DNA from: Deltaproteobacteria bacterium
GTDB taxonomy: Bacteria > Desulfobacterota > Desulfobacteria > Desulfobacterales > ETH-SRB1
NCBI GenBank assembly: GCA_019309665.1
Contig: JAFDFV010000045.1
Span: 1-10,044, forward strand
Length of the DNA: 10,044 nt
Direction: 5' to 3'
Positions 1-4,815 of this stretch are shown piece after piece. Every line of letters begins with the position of its first letter. The first letter of the stretch is position 1. A model generated the notes under the pieces. It saw only the letters and a program-made list of their open reading frames with translations, was not told the DNA's origin and searched no databases. Position numbers and translations under genes: made by a program.

Positions 1-339
1 CATTTGAACAGCGTGTACACCCAGAGATATAACAGGAGACATGGATTTGATGGTCAGCTTTTCAGGGGAAGGTACAAGTCGATTCTTGTCTGTAATGACA
101 GCCATCTTCTGCAGCTAATGAGATATATACATAAGAACCCGGTAAAAGCAGGTTTAGTTAAAGATATGACGGATTATGAATGGAGCAGCTACAAAGGTTA
201 TTTGTCATATGCGAAAAAGTGGAACTGGTTACACAAAGATTATATTTTTTCCATGATAACTCCGAAAAAACCTTGGGCGCTAAAAATATCTGACCCACTT
301 ATGCCAACAATTAGTGACCCAGTTTATGCGCATGGATAA
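1..339 (+). pseudogene. C-terminal fragment of IS200-like/RAYT (REP-associated tyrosine) transposase
   Basis: The reading frame is open from the first base, so the 5' part, including the HUH metal-binding motif of Y1 transposases, lies outside the window. Counting from TTG at 4, the visible signatures are YTQRYNRRHG (residues 5-14, the helix that normally carries the catalytic Tyr), RGRYKSI (21-27), RYIHKNPVKAGL (40-51) and YEWSSYKGYL (58-67). All are hallmark blocks of the RAYT/IS200-like family that processes single-stranded REP-type hairpins. After about residue 90 the family resemblance stops. The protein ends in an unusual tail with a duplicated ISDP, instead of the longer C-terminal region RAYTs usually have. 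I infer C-terminal decay, probably a frameshift or replacement. The family call is firm; whether the intact 5' part still makes a working enzyme cannot be judged here. Confidence 0.85.
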
Positions 340-615
340 GCTGAATGATCATGGCAAAAAGATTTGCTGGTGATTTTTGATTTGCTGGTGAAATTGATGT
401 GGATCAGGTGAAGGGTAGGAAAGATAGAGGCGTATTATGCGGAAGAGTATCAGATGGCAATGACGGTAAAAAAGACATGACAGTGCTGGAGATATGCAAA
501 AAGTTGCACTTATCCACTATGAAAAAATAGATTTGTCTTTTTAGAACGATCTGCATTTGTCGCCAGTGTCGATGGGCGGCAATTCTTCTGACCAGGACAT
601 GTACGTTTGTCTATT
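340..615. other. Gene-poor stretch with decayed coding remnants
   Basis: No confident gene is present. The 13-mer GATTTGCTGGTGA occurs twice 18 bp apart (361-373 and 379-391). A short open frame on the plus strand (about 380-528, after a stop) ends in residues reading VLEICKKLHLSTMKK, faintly like a helix-turn-helix. It has no convincing start or ribosome binding site. It may be the degraded 3' part of the RAYT gene or of another lost gene. Confidence 0.4.
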
Positions 616-813
616 TTAACTGCTAATTTCGTAGTCATCCGGCAAATCCAAAAAATCTTTTTTCGCCAATTGATACTCAATCAAATACCCAATTTCGCCT
701 CTGCTTTTGAGCTGCGAAATCATCCACTGCGGTAATCGAATTGTCACAAGTTCACGTCTCAAATGATCTGGTTTCTTTTTCCGGCCAGCTCCTGCACGTT
801 TTCCGCCTCGCAT
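616..813 (-). CDS. Small ribbon-helix-helix-like DNA-binding protein
   Basis: This 65-residue basic protein starts at ATG 813, chosen because GGAG lies 6 nt upstream of it; an in-frame TTG at 825 has no such signal. The N-terminus MRGGKRAGAGRKKKP is the Gly/Arg/Lys-rich leader seen in many small phage and plasmid DNA-binding proteins. The segment ELVTIRLPQWMISQLKS looks like the beta strand and first helix of a ribbon-helix-helix fold, and GEIGYLIEYQLAKKD could be the second helix. Such proteins are usually autoregulatory repressors or antitoxins. No toxin partner lies downstream, only the decayed region 340-615. Two 31-bp direct repeats just upstream (841-924) are plausible binding sites. 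The fold assignment is by pattern only. Confidence 0.65.
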   Translation of the reverse strand: MRGGKRAGAGRKKKPDHLRRELVTIRLPQWMISQLKSRGEIGYLIEYQLAKKDFLDLPDDYEISS

Positions 814-840
814 TTTTATCTCCAAAATACATATAACTTT

Positions 841-924
841 TGATTACCGTGTAACGATATTCAAGATAATATAACCAAACTGCATAAAATATTTGATTAG
901 CGTGTAACGATATTCAAAATAACA
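841..924. repeat. Two 31-bp direct repeats upstream of the ribbon-helix-helix gene
   Basis: The copies lie at 841-871 and 894-924 and match at 28 of 31 positions. The shared core is CGTGTAACGATATTCAA, and the copies start 53 bp apart, about five helical turns. The first copy ends close to the start of the divergently read small gene, so the pair covers its likely promoter. Direct repeats in such a position are typical operators of autoregulated small DNA-binding proteins, or plasmid-like iterons. The repeat is seen directly; the operator role is inference. Confidence 0.75.
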
Positions 925-944
925 CCACTATATTCCGGGCCAGA

Positions 945-1021
945 GTGGACATTTGAACAGATTCAAACTCTTCGGATGGTCGTTTGGCATGTACAGTGGT
1001 AATTTTAAATCGTCGTGGTCA
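945..1021. repeat. Short repeats at the istB-side end of the IS21-type element
   Basis: TGG-starting units recur at 946 (TGGACATTTGAACAG), 977 (TGGTCGTTTGGCATG), 997 (TGGTAATTTTAAATCG) and 1016 (TGGTCAGGGGGCG). They resemble the TGGGTCAATTCTGATTAGC unit at the other end and run in the same plus-strand direction. IS21 ends usually carry several transposase-binding repeats, which these may be. Similarity is weak and judged by eye. Confidence 0.45.
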
Positions 1022-1085
1022 GGGGGCGATATTCTCCGACAGTAATAATCAAGTCGAACCGGACAAGATAATTGTTATATACATG

Positions 1086-1814
1086 CTATTCGGAAGAGCC
1101 AATACGAAGAGAGTCGCCGTCAATTTTTATAACAACGCATCGGTGGTAGAGACGATCTAATAGCGCATCAACCATATCTTTTGGGTTCAACAGGTTGTAC
1201 CAGTTTTCCGGTTCAAGGTTGGTTGTAATGATTGTGGATTTGCAGGCTTCATACCTTTCCTTCATGAGCTTGAAGAAAGCATTCATCTGCTCTTTATTCA
1301 GTGTTAAATATCCTAATTCATCCAGCAGAAGGATGTCATAGCGGCATAAAGCATTGAGCATTCTGGTGGTTGAACGGTCTGCCAGCGAGGCATAGAGATC
1401 ATCAAGAAGACGCTGCACATCATAGAATCTTCCCCGGAATCCTGAGATTAAAGCCTGGCGTAAAATTCCCACAGCCAAACCACTTTTACCGACACCTGTT
1501 TTACCGTGAAAGATGATATTTTCTCCTCGTTGCAGGAAGTCCAGACCGGCCAACGTCATAATTTGATTTTTGTTAACGTCTAACTGTTTTTTAAAGGGAA
1601 AGGAATTGAGTGTCCATTCCCATGGCATTTTTGCGTTCTTCAAACGGTTCTGCATGCTGCGTTCCTGGCGAAAGCGGAGTTCTTCCTGGAGCAGATTGCA
1701 GATAATCTCTGGTGCTGCCGTGCCATTTTCAGCCAGGGCAATCTGACTATCAAGAGCCATGGCCATACCGTTAAATTTTAAGCTTTCGAGGAGTTCAATA
1801 ATTTTATTTTTCAT
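1086..1814 (-). CDS. istB: IS21-family helper ATPase IstB
   Basis: This 242-residue AAA+/DnaA-like ATPase works with IstA, selecting and delivering target DNA much as MuB does in phage Mu. Walker A is GKTGVGKS (residues 104-111), Walker B is ILLLDELG (161-168), and the sensor-1 region is TIITTNL (194-200). DALLDRLYHR (216-225) is the conserved C-terminal arginine-containing block. The N-terminal helical domain (about 1-70) matches the IstB family. Length is typical or slightly short for the family. Its ATG overlaps the istA stop in the sequence ATGA, so translation is coupled. All catalytic motifs are intact and there is no frameshift, so it should be functional. Confidence in identity is very high. 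Confidence 0.97.
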   Translation of the reverse strand: MKNKIIELLESLKFNGMAMALDSQIALAENGTAAPEIICNLLQEELRFRQERSMQNRLKNAKMPWEWTLNSFPFKKQLDVNKNQIMTLAGLDFLQRGENIIFHGKTGVGKSGLAVGILRQALISGFRGRFYDVQRLLDDLYASLADRSTTRMLNALCRYDILLLDELGYLTLNKEQMNAFFKLMKERYEACKSTIITTNLEPENWYNLLNPKDMVDALLDRLYHRCVVIKIDGDSLRIGSSE

Positions 1815-3196
1815 GACAGGTCAAAGAAGTCTCCGGCAATATTTTCAAGAATAATCTTTTCGAGCCTGGCCAGGTCATAGAGGCCGTAAGTCAAGGCCTT
1901 GCTGATGCCTGCCATAAAAGGCTCATGAGGATATGTACGCTGCAAATTCAATAAACGGCGGAGGTTGAGCACACCGCGACCACGGCTTATTTTTTTGAGA
2001 TTTTTGATATAACTGTCCAGGTCTTCATTTTTTCCCAAGAGCAAGAGTTCCTCTTTCGCCGGACCCTGATGAGATTTTTCCCGGTTTAACGGTGGATGAT
2101 GTCCAGGCAGTGTGGTCCGTGTCTCTTTTTTGTCGATGATTCGTTTATGTTCCGCCACCATTTTTTGTTTGTCGTAAATTAGAACCTTGTCCCAATGCTT
2201 TTGCACCTCCAGTTTTATGCCAATGAGCTTATGTGGTACTGAATAGCGGTTTGTTTCCATCTGCACATAGCCTTGGATGTCAACAACCCGGCAGTCGCTT
2301 TGATAGACCGGAGGCGTAAATGGAGGCAAAAGCGAGAGCGATGGTCTTTCAATTATATAGGCTGCGTCCGGGCTCATCCTTAAAGACCGTTTATACTTTG
2401 GATTTGAAATCCTGCGGCACCAATCCTCTGCCTGTTGATTTAAATTCTTCCAGTCATTGAACGTTCGTCCGGGGATAAAATTATTTTCAATATAATGAAA
2501 GGGCCTTTCAACCCGTGCCTTGCGATTCGGATCATTAAGCCAGTGGGGCTCAAATTTTGTTTGATAAATCTGACCAAAATGTTCCATTTCCGAAGTAATT
2601 ATTGCGTCGGGGCCTACGCCGCTGGCCACAATAACGTGGGTGTTATCAATGATACATTTTCCACAGACCCCATCCATAAAGGCAAATGCCCTGGCGAGAA
2701 ATACCTTGCATTCAAACCTGGTGAAGCAAGGATAATATTGAATATAAATTTTCCGGCTGTATGCAAGAACGAGAGAAGCGCACTGGGCTGTTATTTTACG
2801 CCCCCGAAGTTTGAGATTGTGGGGTGAAGTGTCATGCTGCATCTCTTCACCAGGCTCAAACAGATATTCTCCTGCCCGTTTTTTTCCCTTGTTTTTACCA
2901 ATATCATGGTTTCTTATGATCCAGGTCAGGGTCTGATAAGGGATTGTAATACCATGGCGGGATTCCAGTTCCTCCCGGACTCTTATAATATTACCCCTGC
3001 ACTCACGGAATAACTCCCTTATGACTGGAATATCCTCAATGTACTTTGTCTTTCGGGCAGACTCAGGCGCTTCCCCTCTTTTTATGACATTGCGAACAGT
3101 ATTTCGTGATACTTTGAGAATACGGCTTATCTCACGCAAGCTCACGCCTTTGTTGACCATCTCCAGAATTATCTGCCGATAGGCCGGTTTTATCAT
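1811..3196 (-). CDS. istA: IS21-family DDE transposase IstA
   Basis: This 461-residue transposase cuts and joins the element ends. It has an N-terminal helix-turn-helix (SLREISRILKVSRNTVRNVI, about 19-38) that should bind the terminal repeats. The integrase-core domain has likely catalytic acids D122 (in MQHDTSP), D184 (in CIIDNTHVIV) and E230 (in RKARVERPFHYIENNF). A C-terminal beta-barrel region lies around 304-335 (including MQMETNRYSVP-like residues). Start is ATG 3196 with a strong GGGAGG ribosome binding site 7 nt upstream. This site lies inside the 3' end of the ParB-like gene, with which istA overlaps by 65 nt in another frame. It overlaps istB by ATGA downstream. The gene is intact. 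Confidence 0.96.
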   Translation of the reverse strand: MIKPAYRQIILEMVNKGVSLREISRILKVSRNTVRNVIKRGEAPESARKTKYIEDIPVIRELFRECRGNIIRVREELESRHGITIPYQTLTWIIRNHDIGKNKGKKRAGEYLFEPGEEMQHDTSPHNLKLRGRKITAQCASLVLAYSRKIYIQYYPCFTRFECKVFLARAFAFMDGVCGKCIIDNTHVIVASGVGPDAIITSEMEHFGQIYQTKFEPHWLNDPNRKARVERPFHYIENNFIPGRTFNDWKNLNQQAEDWCRRISNPKYKRSLRMSPDAAYIIERPSLSLLPPFTPPVYQSDCRVVDIQGYVQMETNRYSVPHKLIGIKLEVQKHWDKVLIYDKQKMVAEHKRIIDKKETRTTLPGHHPPLNREKSHQGPAKEELLLLGKNEDLDSYIKNLKKISRGRGVLNLRRLLNLQRTYPHEPFMAGISKALTYGLYDLARLEKIILENIAGDFFDLS

Positions 3197-4094
3197 GCGA
3201 TTTCCTCCCTGCTTGTTCTTTTAGTTCAATAATCATTTTTTCTGCTTTTTTTATCCAGATTTGCCGCTGGCGGCGGTGGAAAAGATCCTGCTCCGGGTAA
3301 AATACATACTCGGCTGTATTTATCAGCCGTTTCAGAATATGGCAGACAATGGTAATGTCCTTAAGCCATTTCCCTTCCGGCCCATCGTTAATTTGTCTGG
3401 CATCCTGTTTATGGTCCTGCAGTCGAATCGTCCTGGCAAATAAAGCCGGGTCAGCAATAATTCGATCACGAACCACCCGATTTGATTTTTTGTAATGCTC
3501 GTAAAGGCGGGCCAATTCCCTGGTGGAAAGAGGATCTCTGAGCAGTTTCTCTGTGAGTTGACAGGCATCTTTTTCGTTGACGCGCGACAACGGTACCAGC
3601 ACATGACTCGCTGACCAGGTGGACAATTTGCCGGTCATAACCGCTTGTCTGATCTCTTCCGGTAAGGAGTCAATCAGGTCAAGCCGTCGTTTCACCCAGC
3701 TTTTATCCCTGCCTAATCGCCTCGCTATCTCTCCGAATGAATAGGTGAAACGGCTGTGAAGTTCCTGGATTAAACCCGCTTGCTCAATTACTTCCCATTG
3801 GCGGTCGTTATTCTTTGCCAACATGACAAACAGTGAATCAGCTTCGCTTTCTTCTATTACCTGAAGCTTGATACAGTCATGGCCACAGGCCTTCAATGCT
3901 TTGAGCCGTAAATAACCATCAATCAGGATGAACTTGTTATTTTCAGGAACTGCAAGCGCTGGGACGATTTGACCATAACGGATTATGGAATTTTGCATCT
4001 TTGCCAATGCCGCGGCATTTTTTATTCTGGTATGGGCGTAGCGTAAGTCCAAAAGGTGGATGTCAATTTCCATGGGCGGAGTTTGTTTTTTCAT
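3132..4094 (-). CDS. ParB/Spo0J-like protein carried by the IS21-type element
   Basis: The protein is 320 residues from ATG 4094; an in-frame GTG at 4103 adds three. Neither start has a clear ribosome binding site. Positions below count from the GTG. The ParB N-terminal fold is visible at about 12-85, with box I-like GQIVPALAV (44-52) and box II-like IDGYLRLKALKACG (61-74). A central helix-turn-helix YSFGEIARRLGRDKSWVKRR (121-140) follows, then the helical stretch typical of ParB linkers. In classical ParB, box II reads GERRxRA and binds CTP; here it is GYLRL, keeping one Arg. The C-terminal half (after about 200) is not recognised and replaces the usual dimerisation domain. No parA lies nearby, so chromosome or plasmid partition is unlikely. 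The position, coupled to istA, suggests a role in transposition, for example end binding, target choice or regulation (inference). Confidence 0.88.
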   Translation of the reverse strand: MKKQTPPMEIDIHLLDLRYAHTRIKNAAALAKMQNSIIRYGQIVPALAVPENNKFILIDGYLRLKALKACGHDCIKLQVIEESEADSLFVMLAKNNDRQWEVIEQAGLIQELHSRFTYSFGEIARRLGRDKSWVKRRLDLIDSLPEEIRQAVMTGKLSTWSASHVLVPLSRVNEKDACQLTEKLLRDPLSTRELARLYEHYKKSNRVVRDRIIADPALFARTIRLQDHKQDARQINDGPEGKWLKDITIVCHILKRLINTAEYVFYPEQDLFHRRQRQIWIKKAEKMIIELKEQAGRKSHDKTGLSADNSGDGQQRRELA

Positions 4095-4130
4095 GCCGGC
4101 CACTTTAACAGATATACTGGCAAAAGCTAT

Positions 4131-4303
4131 CTAGTCCTATCTTTGCAATCAGAACAAAAACAACCTTATCCTGTTGAAATTGCAATTATTTCCACAATTG
4201 ACTCGTCTGTCTTTGCAATCATGTCACCCCGCACAGGAATAAGCCTATATCTACCTGTTAATACAGCCTTTTTTACTAATGACTCGTCTGTCTTTGCAAT
4301 CAG
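4131..4303. repeat. Three copies of TCTTTGCAATCA around the cargo-gene junction
   Basis: Copies lie at 4140-4152, 4210-4222 and 4291-4303. The latter two extend to 22 identical bases (4200-4221 and 4281-4302), spaced 81 bp, or exactly 27 codons. They encode the duplicated IAKTDES in the Cys-cluster protein. The first copy lies after that gene's stop, in the gap before parB; it would read LIAK in one frame but is not part of the gene. Because one copy is non-coding, a DNA-binding site for IstA or the ParB-like protein is as likely as a protein repeat. Confidence 0.7.
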
Positions 4304-4612
4304 GTTGTCAAGATCGACCTGTTGCCGTTTTCGGTTTCTTGCCCGCTGTTGCTGCCGATTCTTTTGTACATAATCTTTTTGGCGGGCTCGATACTGTTTC
4401 CAATAATCAGGATTTTTCTTTCGCCAATTCTTTTGGGCATCTTTGCGGGCCTCTCGATAATCTTCATCCTCTGCCAGCTTCTTCCGGTTCCACTCTTTTT
4501 TTCTGGCTTGCCGGCACTCTTTTTTTGAGCAATATTCCTGGTTTGGAACTTGGGGACAGGGGGTAAACAGCTCATCACAATCCTTGTTCCGACAACGTTT
4601 GCGTTTTTGCAT
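4166..4612 (-). CDS. Cys-cluster, highly basic protein of the IS21-type element (function unknown)
   Basis: This 148-residue protein has an excellent ribosome binding site (AAGGAGA, 7 nt before ATG 4612). The first 33 residues hold five cysteines (C7, C12, C19, C28, C33), including CRNKDC and YCSKKEC, probably a small zinc-binding ribbon. A long Arg/Lys/Gln/Trp-rich helical segment follows (about 34-98; NPDYWKQYRARQKDY is inside it), suggesting nucleic-acid binding. The tail contains two copies of IAKTDES (about 104 and 131), 27 residues apart. I have a recollection, not verifiable here, of similar hypothetical proteins beside transposases in deltaproteobacterial genomes. It is the first gene of the minus-strand operon, 71 bp before the ParB-like gene. 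Function unknown; a DNA-binding accessory or regulator of transposition is the best inference. Confidence 0.8.
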   Translation of the reverse strand: MQKRKRCRNKDCDELFTPCPQVPNQEYCSKKECRQARKKEWNRKKLAEDEDYREARKDAQKNWRKKNPDYWKQYRARQKDYVQKNRQQQRARNRKRQQVDLDNLIAKTDESLVKKAVLTGRYRLIPVRGDMIAKTDESIVEIIAISTG

Positions 4613-4755
4613 TTTACAGTCTCCTTGATCCAGAGTTGGTTCAAGAAGTATGTCGGAATTATCTAATGAAAAAGTGCAGCTTAATGATGGAAAGAAAAAT
4701 ATGAATAAAATGGGGAAGAAAAAATTGATTAGAATCGGTGGAATAAAAAAATATG

Positions 4756-4812
4756 AAATTAGAGGGATGGGTCAGATTAAATTAGCAGAGGTGGGTCAAT
4801 TCTGATTAGCGT
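4756..4812. repeat. Tandem end repeats of the IS21-type element next to rhs
   Basis: Two units, TGGGTCAGATTAAATTAGC (4768-4786) and TGGGTCAATTCTGATTAGC (4792-4810), are spaced 24 bp apart and match at 14 of 19 positions. A third partial unit, AAATTAGAGGGATGGGTCAG, overlaps the first from 4756. Repeated transposase-binding sites near the termini are characteristic of IS21. The coding similarity of rhs begins only about 6 bp beyond, so this marks the element end to within a few bases. Confidence 0.65.
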
Positions 4813-4815
4813 TGA

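Larger units (their letters stand above)
945..4812 (-). mobile_element. IS21-family transposon with ParB-like and Cys-cluster cargo genes
   Basis: The element holds istA and istB in the standard IS21 order, preceded in the same orientation by a ParB-like gene and a Cys-rich basic gene. Its limits are approximate. On the right, tandem repeats of the type TGGGTCA...ATTAGC (to 4810) stop where a truncated rhs frame begins at 4816. On the left, four TGG(T/A)-type short repeats lie between 945 and 1021, beyond the istB stop. No target-site duplication could be identified by eye. IS21 elements are normally 2-2.5 kb with only istA and istB, so about 3.9 kb with two cargo genes is unusual. The gene content is certain; the exact ends are not. 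Confidence 0.8.

Noticed and set aside
950..960. CATTTGAACAG at both position 1-11 and 950-960, as a possible direct repeat
   Set aside because: An 11-bp match is expected several times by chance in 10 kb, and similarity does not extend beyond it.
2495..2827. Plus-strand ORF of 110 codons inside istA, and similar ORFs antisense to rhs, parB and the exported proteins
   Set aside because: They have no ribosome binding site or family resemblance and lie opposite well-supported genes; they are antisense shadows.
4300..4644. Alternative minus-strand frame of 114 codons overlapping the Cys-cluster gene
   Set aside because: It lacks the AAGGAGA start signal and the cysteine spacing of the supported frame, and shows no recognisable pattern.
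4658..4686. GATAAT on the minus strand upstream of the Cys-cluster gene as operon promoter
   Set aside because: The hexamer at the correct -35 distance (CATTAA) is a poor match, so no promoter is claimed.
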